DNA of 64,000 nt from Cornus controversa (Eukaryota; Streptophyta; Magnoliopsida; Cornales; Cornaceae). The stretch is from positions 48,343,836 through 48,407,835 of the forward strand of contig CM048849.1 of the NCBI GenBank assembly GCA_026545225.1, read 5' to 3'. Within the stretch, counting starts at the first letter, position 1; each line of letters starts with the position of its first letter. The position numbers were made by a program, and so were the translations under genes. The notes below the pieces were generated by a model. That model had not been told where the DNA came from. It worked only from the letters and a program-made list of their open reading frames with translations, and did not search any database. Shown here piece after piece: positions 33,300 through 45,059 of the stretch.

Positions 33300-34836
33300 C
33301 TCGATGCATTAACAGTGGATTTTATTTGGTACTCGAATCATGCTTTCACAATCCCATTTCCACGTAAACGATTAAATTGAGATGCGAACAGTTATCAAAG
33401 TAAATTATTGGAGCTCATGGGTCAGTGTCACTTTGAAAATAAAGAATGAACAAGGACAAAGCAGCGATTGTAGACCTCATGTGCTATGACCAATTCACAT
33501 CATTATGGGACCTCCAGTCTCTTACCAGTGTGTTTGCACATGGAGCGATAATGCATGTGGAAAGCAGCACAAATACTTATTAATTTCAATATCAGAAATT
33601 ATGAAAAGAATCCATTATATATAGGAAAGAAAAATGAAAAGAAAATAAAGGAGTATTTGAGGTTGAAAATTTTACGATTTTATTATTCATAAGATTGCAT
33701 TATTGATAAATTCTGGTTTCCTTCGCTTTATGGATTTAGTGGGAAAGAAGGAAAAGGAAAAAAAAAATTTAAGAATTCTATTCTTATTTCAATGATTTTT
33801 TTATTTATTCTATATTTCAATGAATTTAGGAACCAAAAGTGATAAAAATTGACTCTACATGATCCAAATCTGCTCTGCTCTTCTAAAAAAGAAGAAAGAA
33901 AATTACCTAACACCGGTCGGTGAAGCTCCGACGGTTGTAGTTCTCCGATGAAGCTCCAACAAACAAGTCGGTTCACAGAGTTGAGAGTAATTAATGCTGA
34001 ATAAATTATCAGTTTGCCTTCCACTTATTTATGGTAAGGCAATTAATGTGACCTAAATCCTATTTGAATTTCAACCGTCACTTTATCTGGTCTATGTGAA
34101 CTTGAAGGATAAGATTAAACCATCAATTTTAACGGCGTTATCCTATTCGTTAGTGGGATCGCTTATTAGAATCTCTCGTCAAAAAGATTTTCAGGATTGG
34201 TAATTATCAGCCAAAAAAATCCCTTGGTTTTCTTGCATTACTATTACTCTTTACCTCTGTATTTATCATGATAATGAAATGAGTAAAAGATGATTTTCAC
34301 CACATTATCTTTTTATTTCTTTCATTCTGTGAACCATTTGAAACATTAGGACTGTGAGATGAATTTACAAGCTTGTTACAATTAATTTTTTCTTTTTCTT
34401 TTTTTTAAAATGACTTGTTGAGGTAGAAAAAGAGGACAAAATAAAAGTTCACCATGCAATTTGCAACAGGAAGATGAAAAAAAATATGAATAAGGAAAAA
34501 CAGAGGCAACTTTTTCGAACTTTGAAGGATGATACAGCAGGTTTTAACTATAATGAAAAAGTCGTTGGCGATTTTTATTTGAACTTGAATGATAAGATTG
34601 GTTCTACCATTCAAGTCTCGATTAGACTCAGTGATTTGGGAAGTCATGGAGTTATTCGAAGACTCAAAAGTCGTCCCAAAATTTTCCATGGAGTTGTGTG
34701 AAGACCCAAAGTCGTCCCAAAATTGTTACTAAAATTTTTGCTTTTCTTCATCTATATATATATATATGTGTGTGTGTGTTTGTGTGTGTGTGATATAAAT
34801 AAATTTACTAAAAGCATTTCAAAAGGTGTAGGAGAA
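33300..34836 (+). promoter_or_regulatory. duplicated 5' flank and putative promoter of AP4
   Basis: Collinear with the other upstream blocks (ggagctcatgggtcagtgtc at 33411, attaggactgtgagatga at 34345, cagaggcaactttttc at 34500, two 52-bp minisatellite units at 34635-34725, TA/TG microsatellite at 34751-34792). A piece of about 345 bp at roughly 33841-34187 is extra compared with AP5 and ends in a short direct repeat (aaaag); it may be another insertion. Confidence 0.6.
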
Positions 34837-36479
34837 ATGGGGTTGGTTTGGTTCCTCGCTTCTTATTTCCTGCTTGCAACAACATCTTCATTTGCAGGGC
34901 ATCAAGGCATGTTATGTGGTTATGTCATTTGGTTATATATAACATTTTCTTTTTCCTTTTTCAAACACTTACTTTGAAAAAGGAGAGCTTATACCGTCTA
35001 AACTAGAGCTTATTGGTTATATAACATTTTCTTTGTTCACATATAAGTTGTATTTCATGGATTTTATTGATTGGGAATGATCATACAAGTATTATATATT
35101 CATACCTGAAAAGGGGACATTATATATATAACTTTCTTCTATTTCTGTTTTTTTGAGCAGAAGCTGAGCAAGGACTCCACCATTCAGGTTTGCACATGAC
35201 CTTGTATCATGTGCATGGACATGGCTCACCTCTGACCTCCCAGCCTCCACCATCCTTATCTGACTTGGTCTCTCATGAGGAAGCACGAGTTAAGTATCTC
35301 AACTCCAGATTCACCAAGACTAGAGCAAGCAGTAGTAGTGTCACAAACTCCACGTCACAAAAATCAGAACACCTTTTTGGACCAAAGTTTGTCAGCACAC
35401 CCTTGAACCCTGGTATGTCTATTGGTGCGGGCAATTACTATGTCAAGATTGGGCTTGGCACTCCACCCACTTACTATCCCGTGCTTGTCGACACAGGCAG
35501 CTCCTTATCCTGGCTGCAATGCCTGCCTTGCGCCGCGTACTGCTACAAACAGGTTGTTCCCTTTTTCGATCCCTCTGCATCCAGCACCAACAAAAAGTTA
35601 TCGTGCACAACACCCGAGTGCAATTCACTCAAGGAAGCCACTCTAAATGACCCTGCTTGCACTTCTTCTAACGTGTGCGTGTACACCGCTAGCTATGGGG
35701 ACAAATCTTTCTCCCAGGGCTACTTGAGTCAGGATTTACTGAGCCTTACCCAATCAGAAACACTACCTAGTTTTGTGTACGGGTGTGGGCAGAACAACCA
35801 AGGGTATTTCGGTCAGTCTGCTGGCCTTTTTGGCCTGGATCGTAACAAGCTCTCCATGACCTCTCAACTGTCAACCAAATATGGAAAGGCCTTCTCCTAC
35901 TGTCTCCCAACAGCGCAGGGAGGCAGTGGAGGCTCATTGTCCATAGGAAGTGATTCATTGAAGGGATCATCATACAAGTTCACCCCAATGCTTACTAATT
36001 CCCATGACAACAGTTTGTACTATTTGAGTTTGTCCGCGATTGCAGTGGCAGGCAAGACACTAGGAGTGTCAGCTGCCGAATACAAGGCTCCAACAATCAT
36101 AGATTCTGGGACAGTGATCACGCGCCTGCCTACATCAGTATATATTGCTCTCCGTGACGAGTTCACAAAGATCATGTCCTCAAAGCACGAGACTGCCCCG
36201 GGTGTTAGCATTTTCGACACATGTTATAAAGGGAGTTTGAAGCAGATTTCAGATATGCCCGAGGTTCGGATGCTGTTTCAAGGAGATGCCGACCTCACTC
36301 TTGCGCCTATAAATGTTCTGTACGATCTGCCTGACAGGGGCATTACCTGCTTGGCCTTCACAAATAACTCGGCCACTCATGGAACCACCATTATTGGAAA
36401 CACTCAGCAGCAGACATTTAGTGTGGCTTATGATGTCGACAATTCAAGAATTGGGTTTGCTCCTGGAGGCTGCACCTAG
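34837..36479 (+). CDS. AP4: nepenthesin-type aspartic protease, intact
   Basis: Secreted A1 aspartic endopeptidase, AED1-like group. The coding join is 34837-34906 plus 35161-36479 (462 aa, usual length for this group). Signal peptide MGLVWFLASYFLLATTSSFA in exon 1. Exon 2 starts E-AEQGLHHSGLHM. Propeptide to about residue 110. Catalytic motifs DTGSS (Asp about 134) and DSGT (Asp about 338), flap YGD near 202, and paired Cys of the nepenthesin insert (CLPCAAYCYK). Ends GFAPGGCT. The 254-bp intron has a GC donor (CAAG then GCATGT) and a gagcag acceptor. AATAAA lies at 36523-36528. No disabling change was seen, so this is one of the best candidates for an active gene in the array. Confidence 0.92.
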
Positions 36480-36699
36480 TTATTAAAATGATAGTACCTA
36501 CACTATATCTATCTCATGTATTAATAAATATGGCTCATCTCATGAAATGGAGTCATGAGAATGCTCTCCATCAACACTTTCTACAACCTAAATTAATTAC
36601 ATTGACTTTCAATGAGATTTGAGCAAATTACGGATCGTTTGACTTTTTTCTGAGGTTTGTGCACATTTCCACTTAAAATTCAATTTAACCGTCTTGAAT

Positions 36700-38198
36700 T
36701 ATTGAAAATTTATAAATAAGGCCAACTGCTTAGGTCGTCGCCCTTAAATGTGTCTTAAAAGTTACAAAATTACTGTAGGGCACAAACTCCTTTGAACTAT
36801 CATAAATTTGCACATCATCGCTAAAACAAGGATTAATATGCAATTTTTTTTTTTTATTAATTTAGAGTGTTTATGCAATTAATTTAAAAGGTTAAGTTCG
36901 ATTTTAAAAATAATAAATAAATAATTAAATAAAACAAAACCAATTCTTTGACTAACTGTAACTTGACAGAAGGGGGTGTCTTGCAAAATTTTGGTATTTT
37001 GAGTACTAAAAATTTAGTACGGAGGTATGCAATTTTTTTTTTATATAATTAAGGATAGTTTTATGCAATCATACCTAATTTAAGATGAAAATTATAGTGC
37101 TTACAATATTAAATCATAAATGCAGTTGTTGAGAAGTTTGATGCATTAATGATTAAATTGAGCTGCGAACAAATTTAGGTGAATTATTGGAGCTCATGGG
37201 TCGGTCTCACTTTGAAAAGAAAGGATAAACAAGGACAAAGCAGACACTATGCTACGATGAATCTACGTAATTAAAGGACCTCCAGTCTCTTACTAGTGTA
37301 TTGTGCATGGAGCAATATCCATCTGAAAAGCAGTATAAATACTTATTAATTTCAACAACAGAAGAGTAATGATAATGATCTCATGTCATCCCCACATACA
37401 TAAATGCATATGATGACTCTGTCCGATTTTCAAATGTTGTATCACAAAAGAGAGAAAAAAAGATGGAAGAAAATAAAGGGGTATCCTATTGGGTAATGCT
37501 TTTTGAGGTTGAAAATATTATGATTTTATTATTCATAAGATGTATTATTGATAAATTATGGTTTCCTTTGCTTTACGGATTTAGTGGGAAAGAAGGAAAA
37601 GGGGAAAAAAATGTAAAGGATACTATTCCTATTTTAATGAATTTAGGAACCAAAAGTTTTTCAGGATTGGTAATTATCCCCCCAAAAAAAGGAAAAAATA
37701 TTAAAAATTGAAAGAAAAATTCCTTGGTTTTCTTGCATTACTCTCTTTTACTTCCTCTATATTTATCATGATATTGAAATAAGTAAAAGATGATTTTCAT
37801 CCCATTATCTTTTTATTTATTTCATTCTGTGAACCATTTGAAGCATTAGGACTTTGAGATGAATTTACAAGCTTATTACAATTATAAAAAATAAAAATAA
37901 AAAAGATCGAGGACAAGATAACAAAAGAACAAGTTTATTAATTTCGAGGGCAAAAAAAAACAAAATAACAAGCCTGTTCACCAAGGAATTTGCAACTGGA
38001 AGATTGAAAAAAAAAAAAAAAACAGAGGAAACTTTTTCTAACTTTGAAGAATGATATAGAACTTAATTAGAATATACAAAATTACTTGGATTTCACTTTT
38101 GGTAGAAATAGTTATACAAACATAAGAAGATCTTCTTATGCAGAATGATATGACAAATTATTTCTTATCATTTTGAGATGATGGAATTTGTGTGTATG
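36700..38198 (+). repeat. orphan duplicated 5' flank without a gene, part 1
   Basis: Carries the same landmarks as the promoters of AP2-AP5 (ggagctcatgggtcggtctc at 37191, ttctgtgaaccatttgaagc at 37825, cagaggaaactttttc near 38022, catttt.gagatgatggaat near 38170). No protease follows. The region continues at 39321 after a solo LTR. Confidence 0.75.
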
Positions 38199-39315
38199 TG
38201 TTGGCATTCAAATATAGCGTCACTTGAAAGCCAATTTTGAGGCAAATGGGTAAGGCTGACTAGCAGTCCATCTTAAAGAAAACTCTAAAGGTTGAGAACT
38301 ATTAGCAGGTTTTGCCTTAAAAATAGCTTGCGTACATGTATATACATATATGGTTACGTGTATACATATATATTTATATAACAGTCATTTATAAGATTGA
38401 AACAAGGAGTCCAATATAATTTGGACTCCAATTAGTTTGGTACAAAGTGGAAGACTAAAGTGGATCCATGTTGTGAAGAGTTAAGCTTAAAACAGGACTC
38501 TATGAAGGCTGATGACCATGAATAATATGCTGATTTGGTAAAATTGCTCTTATAATCAAGTTACAACTATAAAACTATACAGAATATACGTGTACATAGT
38601 CTGTATACACATGGATAGTTGGTATCAAACAAGGACTCTTATGAATTTGGGCTATCTTGGAAGACTTGGTTGAACATGGACTCTTACAAATGAAAGTTGC
38701 ATTGAGGATGAAGTTGAGTGTGACTTGGACTCTAGGAAGGTTGATGTAACGAGCTACAATCAAGGGGACTTGAAGACACGGTGCATTATGATATATTTTA
38801 TTTATTTTCTTTTATATAATTCTTTTGTTTCATTATTATCTTGTAATTTAAGGTTAGATACAATGATGTAATCTTTTCTATAAATAAATGAATGGAGATC
38901 TGGATTAAGGGTTCCAACAACTACAATTAAATAATTGCATCAATCTATCTCTCTCCCTCAATATTCTTCAGAATATTGCTCTGTATCTCACTCGATATAT
39001 ATCTCCCCCAGTTTTCTTGCTCTTGGCCTCTTCTGATCAGTCTATCTGTCTATTTCACACTCAATTTCTATCTCCCTCCTTACTACAATTCAATCTCGCA
39101 ATTATTAGCACACGGTTTAAAAGTCCTCTTGATTGAGGCAAGAAAAGAACTCAATAAGGAGTTTCATATTCTCTCTCTCTAGCCAATCTCCTGATCCAAC
39201 ACGGCATCCAAAGAAGATACTTGTATTTGACCAATTAGTTACATCGAGCTGATACCACGGCTCTGGCACGCCCGCGAACGATCGGCCTACCTGGCTGATT
39301 AATTAAGACCGAACA
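38199..39315. mobile_element. solo LTR, 1117 bp, TSD GTATG
   Basis: Begins TGTTGGCATT and ends CCGAACA, with the 5-bp duplication gtatg at 38194-38198 and 39316-39320. Internal ctataaataaatg near 38880 may be its TATA region. There is no PBS or internal domain, as left by recombination between two LTRs. Confidence 0.85.
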
Positions 39316-39320
39316 GTATG

Positions 39321-39335
39321 ATATGCTTAAAAATG

Positions 39336-39369
<34 letters not shown>

Positions 39370-39480
39370 CTAGTGGACATAATTTTTTGTTACAAAATTT
39401 GTTTGTAACTTTCTTCTTAGAGAACTCATCTCCTGGACTGGTCTGTACTAAGTCGTTGATGATTTTTATTGCAAATTATA
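39321..39480 (+). repeat. orphan duplicated 5' flank, part 2
   Basis: Resumes the upstream block (gtaactttcttcttag, gaactc..ctcctggact, ctaagtcgttgatgattttt). Homology ends near 39480, before the place where exon 1 should be. A TA microsatellite lies at 39338-39367. Confidence 0.7.
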
Positions 39481-40708
39481 GAGACTGTTGCGACGTATAT
39501 TTTTGTAATTTGCAATCTTTGGTATCAAAATCAAACATGATAGAGTTGTATTCTTTGAGTTATATTCTTATAATTGATTATGTAATTGAAGTTTCAGAGT
39601 GAGCATGAAGTTCTACACCAACCATGCAAAGATTCGTCAAAGAATAAAGTTTGATCTTCGGTATAAACCATCAATGGTCTAAACAAGGATTCGATCGATT
39701 GAAATTTCGAAATGGTTCCGAATGTATGAGAACATCATTAATCACATATGAGGGTCACATAGTCCAGGTAAAGTGGTGAGAACACATATATTTCAAATCG
39801 GGAGGTTCCGACCTTGAAAAGAGGTACTTTAAACAAAAAAGTGAAAAATTCAACCAGTCCAAAAGGTCTCAGTATCTTAAATTAAGATGTCCACAGGGTT
39901 GGACTGGTCCAAGTAAAGCCCGAACCTATCCAAGTTGTCTGGTCTGCGGGAATTAGCCTGTTTTGTCTAAGTTTGTGTACACGATTCAAAGAAAATAAAC
40001 AAGAAACAATGTGGAAGAAGTTAGGGTTTAACTGAAGCGGCGCAAGCTTCAGTTTGAAAAGAACAAAACTATAGAAAGAATAAAGAAGGAATCTGAAGGT
40101 TTTTAAATGAGAAGCCAAGTAAAGGACTTCGCCTTTCTTGACTCCTTCACCAACACTATAGTCATAATCAAAGGGGGAACCCTCGAAACGACATCGCTAG
40201 GGATATGACATTCTTCCTTGATTATCTCAATATCAACCACCTACCTATTCACTGGAGCAGCAACCGCACCCTGATCAGATATGACTGTTTCCCTAACAAT
40301 AGCAGAAGGTTGGGCTGTTTTCTGTGATAGGAAGCGAAGAACTGGACATCGTAACTTCGCGATTGTCAAAAATAATATGATCGTTGTCACTAAAAGACAT
40401 TACAAAGAAGAAAAAGACGTAGCTAAGAGGATAAGGACTAACCTGTGAAGATAAATCAGTACCTAGAAGTTCAAGGGGAAAAAAATCTGGAGTAGAAGAT
40501 AGTTAGTTGCAAGAAATTTGTTGTTAAGAATGACAAAGTGTGAAGACAAAATGCAAGAGATAGCATAAAAAGATCACTTATGTGCTCAGCACCGTCGTTG
40601 GTACCCCAACATTAAATGAAGGTCCTCGAGGCAAGTAATGAAATCTTGAAAACGCCTTTAGAAATTCCCTCCAGATTAGCAAGCTTATAACTGAAGAGAA
40701 TTGGGGGC
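39481..40708. other. unassigned, possibly inside a decayed LTR element
   Basis: No reading frame of note. Lies between the broken orphan flank and an LTR-like segment that would be its right end. Nothing more can be supported. Confidence 0.4.
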
Positions 40709-41121
40709 AATGTGTAGGTAAAAAAATCCTCACTTATTCGAATGGGCCAAACTGATACACGAACGGACCAAGCCCAAAAGGGTTTGAGCCCAAGTATTAG
40801 TAGAGGCCCAAGATAATTGTTTCAAAAAGAAGAACGAGCCTAGTCGCCCCATTAAAAGGCTAAAACGGCCTAATCCAGACGTAAGTCTAAACTCAAAAAG
40901 GAATTTAAATCATTGAGAGTAAAAATAGTTACAAATAAGGGAATTTGTGTCCTAGAGGGATTCGGACTCCAAACTTGTATAAATATCCAATAACATATGA
41001 ATGCAAGGGATCAACGAATCCTCATCTTAATTACTCTCTGAAAATATTATGTTCTTAATCTTATTGGGTGTGGACATTAATTTAATTAGCAGAAATTAGG
41101 TACACAATATTTTGTACTAAC
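40709..41121 (+). mobile_element. LTR-like right end of a truncated retrotransposon
   Basis: A polypurine tract gaattgggggcaa is followed by TGTGTAGG and ends TACTAACA at 41121, where it abuts a copia gag start on the other strand. The other end is not visible, so no TSD could be tested. Confidence 0.4.
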
Positions 41122-43311
41122 ACCCATCAAACCAAGGAGGTCGATTATTGGAATGACCTTCATCATGTTGTTGGTTTCCTAAGTTTGCCATGGATCAACT
41201 CTAAGTTAGTTAAGACAAATCTAGAATCGAGGCTCTGACACTAATTGTTAGCCAGAGGGTGGGTGAATAAAGTCTATAATAAACCTCGTATAATTTTTGA
41301 ATTTAAATAGAATATATGACCAAATAAATTCTTCTATTATGCAATTTCAGTAAGATAAGTAATTGATGCAATTCAAGCATAATATAAAGAGATAAGAATA
41401 GATAAATCAAATGCCAATGACATGATGATTTTTGCAAGGTTCAGAATTCCTACTCTTTGGCTCAAGATACCTCTTAAGACTTCTCGAATCCAATATGACA
41501 CCTCCTTATAGGTGGAGAGAAAAAAAAATATTACTAAAAGAAACTTCTCCTCCTAACCTTCTTTGGGTCACACCAACCCTTGCTAAAGGAACAACCTCTT
41601 TTAGACTTCCTTTGGATCAAACCAATCATTTTGAGTGAAAGAAGTGTTTACAAATGAAACTCTCAAAGTAGATTTACAACAAGAAGCTCTTAATAGATAT
41701 CTCTCAATATAGATGAATACACAAATGTAAGCTCACAAGACTAGAGTATAAAATGAATTCACAAGATTAAGCTCAAGTCTCTTGAAATAATTTTTTTTTT
41801 TTTTTGCAAGATTGTAGATGAATGCCCAAAATATGTGTATATATGTCTCTTCAATGTATAGGAGCATTATATAACCAGATCTAGCTGAAACAAGGTGGTT
41901 ATAGTAATTGGGAGAGCATTAAATGTAGAAAATATCTATTGGATTCAAAGTCTGCACTGATGAATTCATGGGCCAACTGATGAACATTGTTTCGGTCGGT
42001 TAAAGCTATGTTTCGGCCGACTAAAACAATGTTCTAGCTTCCCATATTTTGCACAACCTACTAGAATGAATTCTAGTTTTTACCAGCCGTCTGATGGATT
42101 TCATTAGCCGGTTGATAACACTATTTTGGTTGGCTGAGCTAGAACAATGTTCCAGCTTACCCTGTTTTGTATAACACACTGGAATGAATTCCAAATTCAG
42201 TCAGCCGACTGATGGAACCCATCAGGTGACCGAAACTCTATAAAAATGTGAATTTGCTATTTTTGAAAGGTTTGAATATTCAAACACATTTATAGATTCA
42301 TGAAGGAATATGATTGATGTTTAAAATCAAGTAAGAGTTAAAAAAAAAACATTTTTATGCATAATCTTTGAGAGTTCTGGGCTTCATAGGAATTCAAATA
42401 TATTTTGACATAAATTCCTAAGCACTCACCATCCTATCTACCCTTTTCTTCAATGTGGTTGATCGGTTGAGCTTTTGGAGATTTGAATTGCTTTCTTGAG
42501 TTTGAATGACTTTGAAAACTCGAAAGCTTCTACTTTGACGTTCTTCAATTTCAATACACTTCAACATGTATGTGTAATACCCCGCTCCAACACATGGTAT
42601 GATATTGTCCGCTTTGGGCCATAGCCCGCACGGTTTTGCTCTTGGGTTTACCCCAAAAGGCCTCATACCATTTGAAGAGAACATACTACATATAAGCACA
42701 TCCCCTTTTCCACACCCAGGCGATGTGGGATTGAGCACCCTGTACCCTGTCAGTGTGGTAGCTCAGCCCAGTGTCTATCTTCGCACCCGCCCACTCACAC
42801 CCGTCCACAAGGGTTACTACAATCCACCCTCCTACGAGGCCCGACATCCTCGTCGGCACACTACTTCCGGCTGGGTTCAGGCTCTGATACCAACTGTAAT
42901 ACCCCGCTCCAACACATGGTATGATATTGTCCGCTTTGGGCCATAGCCCGCACGGTTTTGCTCTTGGGTTTACCCCAAAAGGCCTCATACCATTTGAAGA
43001 GAACATACTACATATAAGCACATCCCCTTTTCCACACCCAGGCGATGTGGGATTGAGCACCCTGTACCCTGTCAGTGTGGTAGCTCAGCCCAGTGTCTGT
43101 CTTCGCACCCGCCCACTCACACCCGTCCACAAGGGTTACTACAGTATGTGATACGCTTTTGAGTTTGAAGTATTTGGAATTTGATTCTATTCCTTAAGTC
43201 TTGACTTTAAATTTGATCAACTAATACAATTATTCAATATAAACATTAGTGCTGAAAACACATTAATGGTTTATGATCATCAAAATTAGTATATTTCTCC
43301 TTAAGCCAGCA
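41122..43311 (-). mobile_element. SIRE/Maximus-like copia 5' end: LTR, PBS and gag start
   Basis: On the minus strand an LTR (right border about 43311, uncertain; left border 41246, plus-strand TGTTAGCC) is followed by a degenerate Met-tRNA PBS (41243-41232). A gag start follows, ATG at 41191, encoding MANLGNQQHDEGHSNNRPPW and FDG, and is cut at 41122 by the neighbouring LTR-like segment. The LTR carries degenerate cagccgactgatgg repeats (41960-42230) and is itself interrupted by a TRIM. Confidence 0.5.
42573..43143 (-). mobile_element. TRIM retrotransposon, 571 bp, TSD GTATG
   Basis: Two 249-bp LTRs (42573-42821 and 42895-43143), one difference between them, flank only 73 bp of internal DNA. 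The duplication gtatg lies at 42568-42572 and 43144-43148. On the minus strand the internal DNA starts 2 nt after the LTR with a perfect initiator Met-tRNA PBS (42892-42881, TGGTATCAGAGC) and ends with a purine-rich tract before the second LTR. No coding capacity; needs enzymes from other elements. Confidence 0.95.
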
Positions 43312-43359
43312 CCTTTGGGCCTTTCATATTTATGGTGAGTGACTAGTACACATAAAATA

Positions 43360-43858
43360 ATATATTTTAATAAATGGTGTAAGAGTAAATTTGTAACATT
43401 TTGTAATAGAGTTTAACAACAGGAGAGATCAGTTTAATTATTGAAATTACAGAATAATACGGTTTAATTATGAATTGCAAAAATGACCATTTGTCATCTT
43501 AAAATTAAATTTAACCTTCTTGAACCATTGAAAATTTATAAATAAGGCCAACGTCTTAATTGTCAATTTGTCACTAGGTCACCATTAAATGTATCCTAAA
43601 AGTTACAAAATTACTCTTATGCAAAAACTCCTTTGAACTACTAAAAGAAATTTGCAAATTATTCCTATAATATCCAAACTTTTTATTAATTTAGGGAGTT
43701 TATGCAATTAATTCAAAAGGATAAATTTGATTTTTTATTAGAAATAAAACTTAATTCTTTAAGTAATTGTAATTTGGCGGAAGGAGTGCAAATTTTTTGA
43801 TATTTTGAGTACTAAAAATTTAATAAGGGGGTATGCAAATTTTTTTCTAATTTAGGAG
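43360..43858 (+). repeat. duplicated far-upstream block (AP5 copy)
   Basis: Matches about 9170-9400, 31720-31900 and 36690-37080 (accattgaaaatttataaat, gtcaccattaaatgt, gtactaaaaatttaat). It marks the left part of the amplified unit. Confidence 0.6.
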
Positions 43859-43860
43859 GC

Positions 43861-44884
43861 CGGTCAATTAGGATTTTAAAGGATTTTGTAAAACATTTTT
43901 TAAGTGATAGATTTATGTGAATTCATGAATTTTTATAAACTTCTATTACAGGCTTTCATTGATTTGTATAGATTTCTATTAGAGACTTTGATGAATTTTT
44001 ATAAACTTGTATTGATTTCTTCAACATATTATATTTATTTGTATCCTTGAATTTTATTTTTGCTTACAAGTAAACCAATGGCTCAATGGGTAGATATAAT
44101 GCAAAATGGATAATCTATCATCTGATATATTGTCTAAAAATTATTGTGTAGTGTAAATATCCAAGGAAAGAGCGAGGATAATAAAGTAACTCACTTTATG
44201 AATACAAATTGAATATCAACCATTTCTCATATTTCAATCGCACATTGTGAAAAAAGAGAAGAAAAAAAATGCACAGACTTTACCGATACAATCTAGGTTA
44301 AATCATTAGATAGATAATTGGAGAACCTTAAACCTAGGTTATATTAGATTATTAATTGGACTTCATGATTAATCTTTGTGATTTAAGGGATTGATCTCTA
44401 ACAAAAAGTGTAGAGAGATTAATCACTCCCATAGTACGAGAGATTCCCATAGTGTAAGAGATTGATCAACTTGCCTAGAAACTCGAATTTTATAAGTTTT
44501 CCTAATCCAATAGAGAAAGAGAATCTGAGAAGAGAGAAAGGGAAAAACCAATAGATAAAAAAGGAGTGTACCTTGAGATGAAGAAAGGTTGCTTATATTT
44601 TGCAAAAAAAAAAAAAAAAAGTTCACCAAAATCTATGAGTCAAATGTTAGATTTGTTATAGGTTTCGATATTTATACCTCCCACCCTCAAATATACCAAA
44701 ATCTACCACTTAATGAAATCCTTCAAAATTTATGAATTTTTTAATATACCTAGACTTTTGTAGACTTTTTTAAAATTCTAATTGAATACTCTTAGATTTG
44801 CATGACTATTCAAAAGTTTATAAAAATCTGGATTGAATACACCCAGACTTTCAAAGCCTTTTAAAATCCTAATTGAATACACCC
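43861..44884. mobile_element. non-autonomous DNA transposon with about 30-bp TIRs
   Basis: Left end caattaggattttaaaggat is matched by the inverse of the right end atcctaattgaatacaccc. The equivalent site near AP4 (about 37060) lacks this DNA. Internal repeats of ttgatgaatttttataaact are present. TSD too short or unclear to name a superfamily. Confidence 0.55.
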
Positions 44885-45059
44885 AAGATTTATGCAATCA
44901 ATCCTAATTTAAGATGAAAAATGAAAACTTTAGTACATCCTATGTTAAATCATAAATGCAGTTGTTGAAAATTCTTCATGCATTAATAGTACATTTGATT
45001 TTGGTACTCACTTCATGCTCTCATAATCTCATTCCCAGATAAATGATTAATTTGAGATG

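Noticed and set aside
33728..34024. 98-aa minus-strand frame upstream of AP4
   Set aside because: No recognisable domain, low-complexity end and location over an insertion in the duplicated flank.
42573..43148. Simple tandem duplication of a 322-bp unit
   Set aside because: Met-tRNA PBS, short inner region, TG...CA ends and TSD GTATG show it is a TRIM retrotransposon.
42418..43151. Two near-identical frames at 42686-43060 and 42418-42738 on minus (and matching ones on plus)
   Set aside because: They are the two LTRs of the TRIM, which is non-coding.
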